A stretch of DNA of 64,000 bases from contig NC_057788.1 in NCBI RefSeq assembly GCF_014905175.1, positions 10,609,446 through 10,673,445 of the forward strand. The letters are read 5' to 3'. This DNA is from Aphidius gifuensis. Taxonomy: Eukaryota > Arthropoda > Insecta > Hymenoptera > Braconidae. This document shows, piece after piece, positions 12,953 through 26,138 of the stretch. Below the pieces are notes generated by a model, which did not search any database, was not told where the DNA came from, and was given only the letters and a program-made list of their open reading frames with translations. A program made the position numbers and the translations under genes. The number at the start of each line of letters is the position of its first letter. Positions within the stretch are counted from its first letter, which is position 1.

Positions 12953-13749
12953 AAAAAAATGAGACATTGACGGGAGAGTTTATTCAAGAAAATGACCTCC
13001 AAAAAACCGTTAGAAAAATGCCATAAAATCATCTGTATTCTGCAACATTTCAGAGTTTTATTTGTTGACAAAATAATTTTCATGAAAACAGAAACCGTGT
13101 TTAAAACAGCAGGGTATTCACAACTACAGTATACAAAAATATATGAAAAAAAGATACATTAAAATTGTTTGAAATATTTAATGGGCCTTCCTGCCGGAAA
13201 ACCAATTTGACGCCTTGACCCTGAGCTTCCACCGAAGTTTCTCAATTCTACTCTTGAAAACTTTGTATTTTCGAAAAATATATTGATCAGCATTAAAAAC
13301 ATTTTTAAAAATCCAGATGCCGAAGTATACACATGGTAAAAGTAATAAAAAAAAATACATAACCAAGTAGAAAAAATATATTTAATGGAAATATAAATTA
13401 AATCTGATTATCTGAAGGACTTACAGTTTTGGACTACTAAAATTGAATGAAAAATTTAGAAAAGATTTAGAAAATATAAAATAAATTTATTTTATATTTC
13501 CAATAAATATATATTTTTTTTTCCACTTGGGTATACAGGCGGTTCTGTACTAAGAAAAAGAATATATAAAATTTCGAGAAAGTACAACAAAAACTGAATT
13601 TTTTTATCCAATATCGTCGATACGATACGATATGGAGACGATATGACCACTTGACGATACGATACAAGACGATATGGCCCATAAAAAATCCGATACGATA
13701 CGATATGAGGCCTCATATCGTATCGTATCGCGGCATCACTAATGCTAAA

Positions 13750-14955
13750 GCAAAATTTATCTTTTTTTTTTCATCTCACCAACGTTAAATCTTGGAAAGT
13801 TTTCATTTTGATTATACCCTGGCATCTGTTGGTATCGATTGAATATAATTGTTTACACTGTTTATCAATTTGGTGGTTTGCGGATTGATCAATCAACAAG
13901 TGATTATGTCAGCAATGTGCCTGCACACGGCAGATTGCTCGCTAATTGCTCCAACATCTTTGTCCGTATATAGTCAATGTATAGTCATTCGCAGACCGTG
14001 CGGTCATTCGAAGTCAAAACTGATACGCCTGTAATCCATTCAACTTATTGAAAATTCCATCGTGCTCTTTATTTATAATTATATATATATATATAATTAT
14101 AATTTTGTTTGTTACAATAATAGGTATATTTATATCTTTGTGCGAGTATATTATTCAAATCCCCATTTGTTCTTCTAATTCTGTTGGTAAATGTGATGCA
14201 GGACTTTCTTTATTGACTAGGGGAGATGATAAAATAATAATATTATTCATATTATTTTGAAGTGAATTTAATGAATCATGTCAGATGCTGTATTTATTGA
14301 TCATTGAGGTTGCAGGCGATAACATTCTTTATCCATTTCTGTTGAAATAAAAATATATAGATATAAATATATCAATTATAATTTTTAATGTAACATAATA
14401 TATAAAATTAAAAATAAATTATTTACCAACAATTTTATTTTAAAGACCAACTGATTTAAAATTTTTATCACAAAATATACCACCCCATTTATCGTATCAC
14501 TTGATGATTAATGAAATAATAATTAAGTATTTAAAATTCATTAATTTTATTTGTTCAATATAATTCCTCAAAATATCGAAGAATTATTTTTATAAAAAGA
14601 ATAAAAAAATACTTCTAATCAAAAAAAAATCTCCAAAGCTAAATGTAAATTTCCTTACTTGCTATTTAAATTTGGATGCTGCCATACATCCTGCTCCATG
14701 TCACGTGATCAAGCACGCTCAGTGGTCGCATCCCACTAGAAATGTTTTCGACCTATCCAGTTCAATTATAAAAATAGTAAAAAGGGATGATCTTTATGTA
14801 ATTTCACACAGTATAAAACAAAAAAAAAAAAATATTAATTTATAGTCAACTGATTTAATAAATTACATAAAAAAACAGATAGATAATCATATAAATATTT
14901 TGGTGTTTTACAATAATTTTCATGGATAATAAATACTGATCACTAAATACTGTTA
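13750..14955. other. intergenic, nothing recognised
   Basis: AT-rich sequence between the hAT element and the upstream region of the first odorant receptor. A few short frames exist (for example around 13849-14034), but they show no domain, splice context or copy elsewhere in the window. Confidence 0.6.
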
Positions 14956-15497
14956 ATTTTTTCAGACTCTTTATTCACGTCAAATGGTTATCGGAACTAA
15001 AACTATTGAATATTGTCCCGGCTTGTTTTTATTGTCAATAATATTGCCTTAGATTTTGAGCTGCAATGTTCGATGGTACTGATGTAGTAGAAGCTCATGT
15101 CTCAGTCCATCACATTGTATAACAAAACTTATGAATAAACAAACCATTTATTTATTTACATCGCTTCCGAGTATAAGTTTTCAAACTTTACTGTATTTTT
15201 TATTTATTTTTTTTCATGTGGCATTTTTGCCATTTGTTCTTTTCACATATGAAATAGTGAAAAGATGAAAAAAAAAAAAATCGAAAAACACCGAAGCAAC
15301 TTAATTAAAATTTAATAATGTTTTTTTATTCAGTTCGTGGAACGTATAATTTTCTGAAAATCGAATGCTTACTCGTATGCACTTATGAATTTTTAAACTT
15401 CGAAAGTTTTTTTTCCTCGAAAAAAAAATGTAATTTTTTATTTGCATTGGTTTCATAACTTTCAATACAAACGCCTAACGTGTACCTTATTAATAAA
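14956..15497 (+). promoter_or_regulatory. duplicated upstream region of odorant receptor A
   Basis: The sequence from about 14960 (CAGACT...TTCACGTCAAA) to the start codon recurs upstream of the second receptor gene at about 25570-26138. Similarity is patchy at the far end and nearly perfect from about 15180 on, including TGTGGCATTTTTGCCATTTG. The receptor genes were therefore duplicated with their promoters. The exact promoter elements cannot be assigned by eye. Confidence 0.6.
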
Positions 15498-18400
15498 ATG
15501 GATATTGAGATAGACGAAAAAAAAACTTGGAGTAAAGACACAAAGTATGCGTTGGGTCTATTCAAGTATTTAACAAAATGTCTTGGTAGTTGGCCACTAG
15601 ACTGTTATAAATCCACTTCATTGTTCATTTTTTGTTCAGTTATGTTTATAGACGTACGTATATTTTGAAAATTGTATAAGCATACTCACAACTCTGGGGA
15701 AAAAAAGTTTCCATGTTTGATAAAAAAATTTCTTTATTCAAGAATAAGTTTTAAAGTTTTATACACTGAGAGAAAAAAAGAGTTATTTTCTCCTGTAAAT
15801 TTATTTATTTTCACGTGAAAATAACTCTTTTTTTCTCTCATACACTGCAGTGTAGTTATAAATTTTTGTATATATATTTTTATAAAAATTTCAATTTAAG
15901 TTTATATTAATATATTTTTAATATTGTAAAATACAGAGTGTCCCGTTTTAATTTATCAATGGATTTATTTCAAAAAATATAGCTCAAATTGAAAAATGTT
16001 TCAAGTAAAAGTTGTAGGATTTGGAAGGGGACATAGAAAAAAAAAAAAAAAAATTCGAAAAATCCAAAATGGCGAAGTTTCCGGTATAAAAATAGTTTTT
16101 TTAAATGGATACTGTATTTTTTTTTCACACCAAAATGTTTATTACATCAAAACTAATACTTTTTATTTGAAAAATTTTTCGATAAAATCACTTTTTTTTC
16201 GGCCCAATTTGATCTGTTGATGGATTTTCTTAAAAAAAAAATGGCTTTGATTTAAAAATAATATTTGGAAAAGTTGTAGCGTTTAGAAAGACAAACACGA
16301 CAAAAAAAAAAATTTTGGTAAAAAATTCAAAATGGCAGAGTAAGAAGCATGAATACAAAAAATGGACTTAGCCAAAAAATTTTATTTAGAAAAAGTGTTA
16401 GACTTGATGCGAACAATTTTTTGGTAAAAAAAAATTATACATAACTTCAAAAAAAAAGATGTTCATACTTTAAACTCCGCCATTTTGAACTTTTTTGAAA
16501 TTTTTTTTTTTTTTCCGTGTTTGTCTTCTTGAGCGCTACATTTTTTCTGAATCTTATTTTTTGATTAGAGCCATATTTTTTCAGGAAAATCCATAAACAG
16601 ATAAAATTGGGCCGAAAAAAAAAGTGATTTTATGGAAAAATTTTTCAAGTAAAAAGTGTTAGTTTTGATCTAAAAAACGTAACGGTGCAAAAAAAACTTG
16701 TAGTATCCATTCATAAAAAATATGTTTATACCGAAAACTCCGCCATTTTGGATTTTTCGAATTTTTTTTTTTTTTTTTTTTCTATGTCCCCCTCCAAACC
16801 CTACAACTTTTACTTGAAACATTTTTCAATTTAAGCTATATTTTTCAAAATAAATGCATTGATAAATGAAAATGGGACACTCTGTATATAGGCATATACA
16901 ATATTTCAGGGGTTTTTTTTCCTTCGCCTCACAGATTTGAAAACGTTCATTTTTGTTAGTCGACTCAGATGCACTTGATTTTTTCTTTTTCATTATTTTG
17001 CCCGCCGACAGAATCAAAATATTCTTCATTGTTATAAACTTCCGCCATTTTTAAATCTGATTTTTTACCTGAAAGTGTTGACAAGACAGCGAATTCTCAA
17101 ATATGATGTACTTTTCATGACAGATCATGCCCAACAATATGTTTTGTTTATAGAAACTTCACAATTGCTAGCAGGAAAATACGGCCTCACGCATGCAAAT
17201 GGTTGAAATCGTCAATTATCGAAAATGTTCATTTATCGTTATATCGTACAGATTAAAATAACGATTGATTCTGAAATTTATAATAGTGACGATAAATTGT
17301 CAAGGAAAATGTCATAATAAAAATTTTGATATCTCGAATAGTTTTCGAAGTATCGATATTTTTTCAAAACATGTATACGATTTACTTAGCCGTTAGATTT
17401 TTTACTATAGCCGTAATTATAGCTAAACAATCAATATTTATTCGAGATGTCAAATTTTTATTATGACATTTTTTTTTCCTTGACGAGTTTTATCGATCAC
17501 TATTATTGAATTTTGGAATCAATCGTTATTTTAATAGCTGTACGATATATAACCGATAAATAGCCGTTTTTTCAATAATTGAACTTGATTTTTAACCACT
17601 TAGCGCATGCGTAGTAATTTTTTTCATATTTTTCCTGTAATCGTGAGGAAATTTCCTATAAGAAACAAAAAAAAAAAAACTGTTGTTTGGGCATATGATT
17701 TTGTCTGATTTTAGTGATTTTGTCATGGAAAAAAAAATTTTTTATAATGAACCCATCGTTATCCCATGATGAAATTTGGAAATTAAGCTTATCTTGTGCT
17801 CGACTACTTACAGTAAAAAAATCAGATTTTTAAAAAATGGCGAAATCGTAGTTTACTCTTGTGAAGGTGTTTTTTAATTCTGGCTCGGCGGTTAACAATG
17901 GTAAAAATAAAAAAAAAATCAGAGGTACATCTGAGTCGATGACTAACCCAAAAAAAATATTTGTTTTCGAATCTGTGAGGGTGAGGGAAAAAACCCTGTG
18001 AGTTGACACATGGTAATTTTTACAAATATTTTAACACGGTCATCTGCACTTTATTTATTTGAGAACAGCGAATTAATTTTAGGCCACTCAGCTTTTAGCA
18101 ACAATTATCAGACTCCATCATTTTTAAATTCAGGACCATTTTTCTGAATTTTTTCAGAACGGTAACAATACACGAATTAACACAGCAAAATCTGGTCCGA
18201 AATATAAATATTTTTTATTTATTTTTGAAATTTTTTTTTTTCAGCAAAAAAAAATTTTGTTTCCAGAAAAAAAATTTTTTTTTTCCAAAATGAATATAAG
18301 TTTATAATATATAAGTTTTTGATTTCAAAAAAATAAAATAAAACTAGATTTTCCCTCGGTAAATTTTCTGTTTCGGCATTTTTAGAAACTTTTTTTGCTG

Positions 18401-21338
18401 AAAATAAAATTTCAAAAAATAAAAAAATATTTATATATCTGGAGGCCAAGATTTTTGCTGTGCTTAAAATGCGTGTATTTGTGTACCTGATTCTGTGAAA
18501 AATTCAGAAAAAAAAAAAAAATGGTCCTTTTTTGAAATTGCAAAATAGTGATATTCAAGATGATGGAGTCTAGAAAAATTAATGTTAAAAAAAACAATCT
18601 AAAAAATTAGAGGCTTAATTTCAGCCTAAAATCAACTTCAAAAAATAGCTCATATTATCAAAATCGTAAGGGGTCAGGCAGATGATTTCCGTGATTTGAC
18701 TAAGAAAAATTCTTATATATGGGTGTTGCTGACTACGGATTGAGTTGAAAATTTACATGTTGTTTTGGCAATGCAGCTGATTTTAAATTTTGTGACGTTT
18801 CAGCCGGTAAAGTAGAGATTTTAATGTTACCTCTCTTCATAAAAGCTCCCAATATATGAAATTTTTTCATAAATTCAGTATTAATCCACGTATATTCGAT
18901 TAAAAATTCGAGTGGGCTGAGACAAAGCGAATATGTTTTTCAAAATACTGAAAAATTTATTCAATAATAAAAAATAAAAACAAAATAAAATTTATATTTC
19001 GGTAAAAATTTCATTTTCGGCGTACTTGAACTAAGAAGTAGAAAATTTCAATTTTTAACGGAATGTTCCCTGATCTGGTTCTGATCAGAACCTTAACTAA
19101 ATTTCCACTCGGGTTCTCACTTCTTAGTTTTGAAATATGCCGAAAATGAAATTTTACCAAGATAAGTTTTAATTTTGTTTTATTTTTTTGTATTTTAATT
19201 AAAATTTTTTTTTTCAAAAAATATTTTGAAAAAAAAAAATTGGAAAAATGCATAAAAACGTCTCGGCCTACTCTAATTTTTAATCAAATATACGTGGATT
19301 ATTGAGTACCTTAATTTATGAAAAAAATTTCATGTATTTAAATTGGGGATTTTTTAATGAAAGTATAGAGAATTAAAATTAAAACACTCTACTTTCTAAA
19401 GTAGAAGCTAAAACACGTCACAAAATTTTCAAAAAAATTCAGGCTGCATAATAAGCCAAAAACAACATAAAAATTTTCAACTCAATCCGTGAGGGTCAGG
19501 CAGATGACCAGCTGAAGTGACTCAGAATGCCCTATATACACTCAGAGAAGGATAAGTTAACAGTTAACATACCAATATGTTTACATTAAACATACAAAAG
19601 TTTAATGTTAAGATATATATATTAACAATAAACATAGATATCTTAACTGTTAACATACGTATGTTTATAGTTAACATACGTATCTTTACGCGGCCAAATA
19701 TTTTGATACGCCAGTCTACTTCTTGTCATCTTTTTTTTTTGACATTATATTGTGAATATGATTCTAAATAAAAATATAATATATTATGTACTCGTGTGGT
19801 CATAAATTTATTTTAAATTAGTTTTTTGTAAATTCATTCTTAATTTTACATTCATTTTTATATTTAACATTACGTAAATGTCTTCAACTATCAGCCTAAC
19901 CTTCAAATTGTGTCAATTACAGATATCTTAATAGTTAACATACGCATATTAACTATTAAGATACGTATGTTTAATGTTAATATATATATCTTTGATGTGA
20001 ACTTATCAGCCACCACCCATTTTAACATGGCATATGTTAACATTAAACAGGATAAGTTAACTGTTAACATATCCTTCTCTGTGTGTATATATTTTTTTTT
20101 TTCCTTCGTGTATATACTATAGTTTTATTGATAAATTAGTAAAAAAAATTTCAATAATTATTATTAGGTTACTATGATGATTACGCTGATTATTGAGGTA
20201 TGTTTCATATACAAAAATGAAAATAATAACGAAAAAGCCCATACAATCTCTTTCATAACATCTATAACATTATCAATAACTAAAACACTATTTATTCGTT
20301 TGAAAAGTAAAAATATGTTTAAAATCGTAAATAATGCTATAAATGATTGGCAGTCAGTATTAAATCATGAGAGCAAAAATATAATGAAGAAATTTGCTAA
20401 AAAAGCAAGAAAAGTTTTTTTTTATCAAATGGGATTTTCTTTTATAATAATAAACATGATGATACTTGATTCGCTTCCAGTATCACAGGATAATTTAAAT
20501 TTAACAGCTGACTCTCAATTACTCAATTCATTTCCAATGAAAACAACATATTATTTTGGCTATATTGAATTATCCTGGTACAAGTATACCGCACTTTTCT
20601 TTCTTCAAATTATCCAGATTTCATTTTGTGTTATTGGTAATGTTGGTAACGATTGTTATTTTTTTGGCATGGCAATGCATCTGTGTGGTCAACTTGTAAC
20701 ATTACAGTTGCAAACTAAAGATTTTGGAATTGAGATGAATAAGAATGATAATGGTACAAATCATATTAGAAAATTTGTTAAGAAACATAAACAAATCATG
20801 AATATTTTGGATTGTTTGAAAGATTCATTTAACTTCATCAACTTTGTACAACTAGCAAATAATGCATTTTCAATATTATTGATGGGTAAGTTATTTTTAT
20901 ATACATATATATAATTGATATACTTATATTCTATGTATTTTCATAAAATTTATAAATTGTAATACTATACAAAATAATATAATCATTTTGATTAAAGGTA
21001 TTCAAATGATATTAAACATACAATCAGGTAATAATGTCATGGCAATTAATGCAATTGTGATAATTTTGGTAGTAATTATGCAGCTTTTTTTATACTGTCA
21101 TGCGGGTGAAGAACTTAAACATCATTCTGAAAGCTTAACATTTGCTTTATTCGAATGTTCTTGGTATAATATGCCGATTTATAATGTTAAAAGTATTCTA
21201 TTTATTATGATGAGAACATCCAAAACATTCAATTTGACAGCTGGAAGTATCTATCATATTAATATGGATACATTTACAAAAATTCTCAAAGCAATGGGTT
21301 CATATTTTTCAGTTTTACAGGCATTGTTTATTAAGTAA
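15498..21338 (+). CDS. odorant receptor (insect 7tm_6 type), intact, 3 exons
   Basis: Exons 15498-15653, 20168-20885 and 20998-21338 join in phase and give 404 aa, the usual length of insect odorant receptors. These proteins are seven-pass membrane ligand-gated channels that pair with Orco in sensory neuron dendrites. Family marks include an N-terminal cytoplasmic start, several hydrophobic segments, a GNVGNDCYFFGMAMH segment before the long intracellular loop, and a C-terminal TM7 with MGSYFSVLQALF. The start ATG was chosen because the following 52 residues are conserved in the paralogue at 26139. The first intron is 4.5 kb and full of palindromic elements, whereas the paralogue's is 312 bp. 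No Orco partner gene is in the window. The ligand is unknown. Confidence 0.9.
15769..15840. mobile_element. tiny palindromic MITE with CACTGAGAG end
   Basis: TA-CACTGAGAGAAAAAAAGAG is followed within 72 bp by its inverse (CTCTTTTTTTCTCTCA), with the stem GTTATTTTC / GAAAATAAC between. The right end has lost the terminal GTG. The left 9 bp are identical to the termini of the 33.5-kb element at 28459. It lies in intron 1 of odorant receptor A. Confidence 0.75.
15934..16884. mobile_element. TA-flanked MITE with long inverted repeats (CAGAGTGTCCC)
   Basis: The left end CAGAGTGTCCCGTTTTAATT and the inverse right end (GGGACACTCTG) are flanked by TA on both sides. The arms stay recognisable far inward (AAAATGTTTCAAGTAAAAGT near 15995, inverse near 16805; two 'cgccattttg' sites). 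It makes a palindrome of about 950 bp without a gene. The TA duplication and termini suggest a Tc1/mariner-type non-autonomous element. It lies in intron 1 of odorant receptor A. Confidence 0.85.
16907..17998. repeat. large palindromic element (CAGGG...CCCTG)
   Basis: The outer arms (CTCACAGATT near 16929; AATCTGTGAG near 17970) and inner arms (AACGATTGATTCTGAAATTT near 17261; inverse near 17510-17535) mirror each other around about 17390. No TSD was found. It is probably a MITE/foldback insertion in intron 1 of odorant receptor A. Confidence 0.65.
18090..18595. repeat. palindrome, about 0.5 kb
   Basis: The arm with CAGACTCCATCATTTTTAAA and the later AGCAAAATCTGG is mirrored at about 18445-18575 (GCCAAGATTTTTGCTGTG, GATGATGGAGTCTAG). 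The centre is A/T-rich around 18300. It lies in intron 1 of odorant receptor A and has no gene. Confidence 0.6.
18650..19535. repeat. palindrome, about 0.9 kb
   Basis: CACGTATATTCGATTAAAAA near 18890 is mirrored near 19275-19295, and GGATTGAGTTGAAAATTT near 18738 is mirrored near 19475. The phrase GGTCAGGCAGATGA also occurs in direct orientation at both ends (about 18673 and 19495), and related sequence recurs near 22985-23040. It is a foldback-like repeat in intron 1 of odorant receptor A. Confidence 0.6.
19539..20085. mobile_element. TA-flanked MITE with CACTCAGAG ends
   Basis: The left end CACTCAGAGAAGGATAAGTT is matched by the inverse right end (ATCCTTCTCTGTGTG), with TATA outside both. 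The interior is built of many short AACATACGTATCTTTAC / GTTAACAT repeats in both orientations. No gene. The termini resemble the CACTGAG family that also bounds the 33.5-kb element. It is the last insertion before exon 2 of odorant receptor A. Confidence 0.8.
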
Positions 21339-22396
21339 GTTACGAATACATAACATCATGAAGAACAAATGTATTCACTAATTTAATCGATTAATAAGAC
21401 TTCTTTTATTATTTTTTTTTCATTTTGTCATGAAAAATAAAATCATGTGACTCTTTGAGTTGATGATGTTAACATTTGTAAAAATATCATTTTCATTAAC
21501 CAAGCAGTAAAAAATGTATAATACAACAATAAATGTATCAAACATATCAAAATTAAAAAGCAATTGTTTTATCAGATTTATCGAAATTATAAGATTTGAA
21601 TAAAAATAATAATTATTATTATTATCGTATTAATTAAATAATTATTATATAAACTTGATTTATTTCCATTTCTATTAATTAAATTCAATATGATATAAAT
21701 GGTTATGAAAATCGTGAAAACTTTTTATATATTTATTTAGTGGGATAATGTGTATTTCCAAAGCAATTATGTGTGCGCTTTTAGAAATTCACACATTATT
21801 ACCACTGTCCCTAAAATACACATATAAATATGGTTCGTTATGTAGCCCACAGAAGCTCACACTCATTTGGAGGGGAAACACTCGCCAAGGCTCGTGCTTG
21901 CCCCTCCAAATTCGTTGAGAGCACACTCTCTGAGTGGGCACTTGTAACGAAATATACTATTACAGTGTAGATATAATTACGAATAATTCGAGTAGTTTAG
22001 AAAATTCGAATAATTCAGTATTCGAAAACGAAAACGATACGAGTTTTTGACTATTCACACACTTCTTGATTTTTTCGCAAAATTCGCAATATTTGTGGTT
22101 TTTTTGTTTTTTTATGTTCTAGTTTTCAGTGTAAGTAAGCAAACTTTTTCAATAATGATTAAATCTAAATCAAAATAGGCTTAAAAATACGTGTAAATTA
22201 TGTTATGTGCGTATTTATATATATATGTATAGATTCTTATAAAATTACCGAGTTGATTCTCCGATCAGTGCTGAATATTCTTCTGTATTTTAGTTCAAAC
22301 GCATTATTTTTTACCTTTGTATCACCATTTTCAGACTTATAGAAAAATTTTTTCACTATCGAGTATTAAACACTTAGATATTCTTGTTTTCCCATA

Positions 22397-22832
22397 CACT
22401 GAGGTAAAAGAGTCACCCATAAAATTTTGGAAATGGGCCGAGAATAATTACTATTTTTTTTATAACTGATTGAAAACAAATTTTTTTACGAATTTCGAAA
22501 ATAAACTAATTTAATAATGATTTCTTGTAGAAAAATTAAAAAAAAAAAATAAATGATATCTTGATAAATATTGTTTTTCCTTATATTTAAGGATACAGAG
22601 ATAAAAAAACTGCAATGCTTAAAATTTAATTGACGCGTTTACTCTCGAAATATGGATAAAACCGAAATTTGCCGAGATATCATTTATTTTTATTTTTAAT
22701 TTTTCTACAAGAAACCATTATTAAATTATTTCATTTTTGAAATTCGTAAAAAAATTGGTTTTCAATCAGTTATAGTAATTATTCTCGGCCCATTCCAAAA
22801 ATTCTATGGATGACTCTTTTTCACCCCAAGAT
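22397..22832. repeat. foldback palindrome beginning TA-CACTGAGG
   Basis: AAAGAGTCACCCATA...GGGCCGAGAATAATTACTA on the left is mirrored on the right (TAGTAATTATTCTCGGCCCA, then ATGGATGACTCTTT). The left end follows TA and starts CACTGAGG, like other elements here; the right end is degenerate. Confidence 0.6.
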
Positions 22833-23069
22833 TATATGGGAAAAATTTCAGAATTATTAACTTGGTCTAAATTGTTTCATACTCGTTAGTAGGAAAAAAA
22901 AAATTATTCTATGGTGTAAAATTGGTGATAAAAAATTGAAAAAAAATAAGCTCGTTTTTTGGACCAAAATACACCTTGAAAAAAATTTTCAACTGAATCG
23001 GTAGGAGTCAGGCCGATGACTCAGTGATTTGACCTGGAATGCCCCATATATATATGTATACAATATATA

Positions 23070-23526
23070 GGGGAAAGCGGGGCAAAATGGAACACTTAAG
23101 GAAAAAATATAAATCGATGTGTGACAATAGTATTTTCCGATTAGTTTTTCTCACTTATTAATAAAAAAAACATAAATAATTTTTAAAAATTAAAAAAAAA
23201 AATTATTATTATAAATTTATTTATCGTTGTTTAATAAAATGTGATATTAATCACAAAAATTAACTTTTTTTTATTTCTCTTCATTTATAATTACGAACAA
23301 TTGCTTTTAAATTAATTTATCACCATTTTTCTCGACGAACAAAAAAAAACATATAAAAAATAATTTTCTTTGTTCTTAAAAAAAATGCTCAAAAAATTTT
23401 CTAAAAATTTTTTTTTTTATTGCATCTATTTTCTTCCGGCTTTTTTAATCGAAGAGTGACGAAAAAATGAAAAAAAATGTGAGTCAAAATATTTTTTTGG
23501 GTGTTCCATTTTGCCCCGCTTTCCCC
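23070..23526. mobile_element. TA-flanked MITE (GGGGAAAGCGGGGCAAAATG)
   Basis: Perfect inverted termini GGGGAAAGCGGGGCAAAATG, continuing to GAACAC, with TATA immediately outside on both sides. The 457-bp interior is A/T-rich and has no frame. The ends and TA duplication fit a Tc1/mariner-like non-autonomous element. Confidence 0.88.
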
Positions 23527-23999
23527 TATATACAATGAAAAAAAAAAAAAAATTCAAGTTAATTTTTCATTTGCAATTGATTTTTATTTTGATTGATATT
23601 TTCCTACGAAAGCAAATTCATTCTATAGACGTTACTTAAAATAGTATTTTTTTAAATTTTGACACCAAAAAAAAAAATTTTACTTGAATCAAGATTATTA
23701 TTGATTAATAAATTTATTGAAATTTTGTTTAAAAAAATTTTTCTTTTTCAAGTTTTGTTACTTTCATTTCTTTATATTTTTATAATTAAATATATTATTA
23801 TTATAATTATTATCATTAAATAATTGTTATTTCGAATAAAAAGTTCCATTGATTTCCGGGATTATATTTTTAGGTGGTTATAAGGGTGAAAATGAGAATT
23901 GTGGATGAGGGTGCGCAGCGCACACACACATCCACAGTTCTCAATTTTATGCCCGAGTTACACACACACTATTTTTACAATGAATGTTTTGAAACCGAG

Positions 24000-24770
24000 A
24001 TTTTGATGCATGTGACATTAATAATCAATTAAATTAAAAATAAAAATTTATTAAATCAATAATATTAATTAATTTAATAAACAATAATAATCAATTAAAT
24101 CAATCATAATAATCAATAATTAAATTAATAATAATAATTAATTAAATCAATATCAATAATCAATTTCATAAACAATAAAAATCAATTTAATAAATAATAA
24201 TAATCAGTTCAATAAATAATAACAATTAATTTAGTTTATAATAATATTCAATTGAATTGATCATAATAATCAAATAAATTAAAAATAGAAATTTATTAAA
24301 TCAATAATATCAATTAATTTAATAATAACAATAAAAATCAATTTAATAAATAATAATAATAATGAATTTATTAATAATAATAATCAGTTCAATAAATAAT
24401 AATAATTAATTTAGTTTATAATAATATTCAATTGAATTGATCATAATAACCAATTAAATTAAAAATAGAAATTTATTAATCCAATAATATCAATTAATTC
24501 AATAAATAATAATAATCAATTAAATTAATAATAATAATTAATTAAATCAATAATCAATTCAATAAACAATAATAATCAATCTAATAAATAATAATAATAA
24601 TCAATTTAATTAATAATAATCAGTTCAATAAATAATAATAATAATCAATTTAATTAATAATAATAATTAGTTCAATAAATAATAATAATTAATTTAGTTT
24701 ATAATAATATTCAATTGAATTGATAATTATAATCAATTAGTAATAACAATTCATTAAATTAAAATTTAAT
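24000..24770 (+). repeat. AAT/ATC-rich low-complexity block
   Basis: About 770 bp built from AATAATAATCAATT, AATTTAATAAAT and TTTAGTTTATAATAATATTC phrases. The last occurs three times (about 24230, 24410, 24690), so part of the block arose by larger tandem duplication. Non-coding. Confidence 0.8.
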
Positions 24771-26138
24771 AATGACATTAATCAGTTGAATTCATTATAA
24801 TGTTGTCTATTGACTTAGGACCAACGAACACACGTCACACTTACACATACACGACAATAAAATATCAAGCAAGTCAAGCAACGTGACTTTTGAATAATGT
24901 TAATTCCCCGGTGCTAATCCACCGCCGGGAGTGCACAAAATTTTCGTAGGAATGTAGAAAATATTCGTGGGAATGCAGAAAACGTTCTAGCGCCCCGTTA
25001 GCAGTGTATAGAATTTTCGCAGCGTTCTAACACCACGTCAACAGTGTATAGAATTTTCGACAGGGTAAGTTCCGGAATATGCCGTTTTCGAGACTAGGCG
25101 CGTGCATCGAAAATCGAGGTTTCAATACATGAATGGCAAAAAAAATTTTTCAGTCATTTTAAGGCATTGTGAGGCGTTCTCAGTCATCTTTTTCGATGCT
25201 GGCCGATTTTTTTCGCAGTCATAAGTAGTCATTAATTTGGCGAAGAGAATGACTCATTTTGATACTCGCAGCTCTTTTTTTTTAATGCTGAAAATGACTG
25301 AAAATGTTATCCCGGGAATTTTTTGGTTTTTTCATTTGTAATTAATTGATAGTGTTGATTTTTATTATTCATAGTAGAACAATAGATTTTAATACTTTGC
25401 ACTCCTAGCTACTATTTCAAATTATTTTATAAATTATAACTTATAATTATATAAACTAAAATTTCACCAACTTTTTTTTTGTACTTATTTCTTGTTTTTT
25501 TACATTATCTTAACACACCAATAAATACTAATCACTCGATGCTTTTAGAAGTAATACGTTTTAATTTTTACAGACTATTCATTCACGTCAAAAAAATATG
25601 AGAAATAAAATAATTGTTAATAACTATGCAATTATGAATAACACATGTTTCAAAATTTGATCATTCTGTTTTGGATTTTTATTTATTGTTAACAATATTT
25701 TACGCGCTCCTTAAATTTCGATGTGCAATGGGTTGAAGAAGCTCATATCTCAATCGATCACATCGTGACAAAACATTTCATTTATTCACATCACTTCCGC
25801 GAATAAGTTTTCAAACTTTACTGTATTTTTTATTTATTTTTTTTCATGTGGCATTTTTGCCATTTGTTCTTTTCACATATGAAATAGTAAAAAGAAAAAA
25901 AAAAAAAAAATCGAAAAACACCGAAGCAACTTAATTAAAATTTAATAATGTTTTTTTATTCTGTTCGTGGAACGTATAATTTTCTGAAAATCGAATGCTT
26001 ACTCGTATGCACTTATGAATTTTTAAACTTCGAAAGTTTTTTTTCCTCGAAAAAAAAAAAAAAAAAAAATGTAATTTTTTATTTGCATTGGTTTCATAAC
26101 TTGCAATACAAACGCCTAACGTGTACCTTATTAATAAA

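Larger units (their letters stand above)
10391..13741. mobile_element. non-autonomous hAT element, 3.35 kb, 8-bp TSD
   Basis: The left end reads TAGTGATGCTGCGATA and the right end is the inverse of TAGTGATGCCGCGATACGAT. The 8 bp ATGCTAAA occurs immediately outside both ends (10383-10390 and 13742-13749). TAGNG-type termini and 8-bp target duplications are the hAT signature. CGATACGATA/CGATATG repeats crowd both subterminal regions, as expected for transposase-binding sites. No transposase frame is present. The interior is dominated by two 1.1-kb direct repeats. The hAT at 34286-35045 has nearly the same termini. Confidence 0.92.
21345..25560. repeat. repeat-rich spacer between the odorant receptors
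   Basis: No gene was seen. It contains a small palindrome around 21850-21950 (GGAGGGG...CCCCTCC), a foldback at about 22397-22832, a TA-flanked MITE (23070-23526), a hairpin near 23875-23970 around GCGCAGCGCAC, an AAT-rich block (24000-24770) and a GC-richer stretch at 24900-25100 with a repeated AGTGTATAGAATTTTCG motif. Confidence 0.55.

Noticed and set aside
13178..13366. 62-aa minus-strand frame with hydrophobic start
   Set aside because: It lies inside a non-autonomous hAT, is single and short, and has no recognisable family; a captured exon cannot be shown.
10391..13741. Helitron, because of the hairpin near the ends of the 1.1-kb repeats
   Set aside because: No TC...CTRR termini; inverted termini and an 8-bp duplication identify the enclosing element as hAT.
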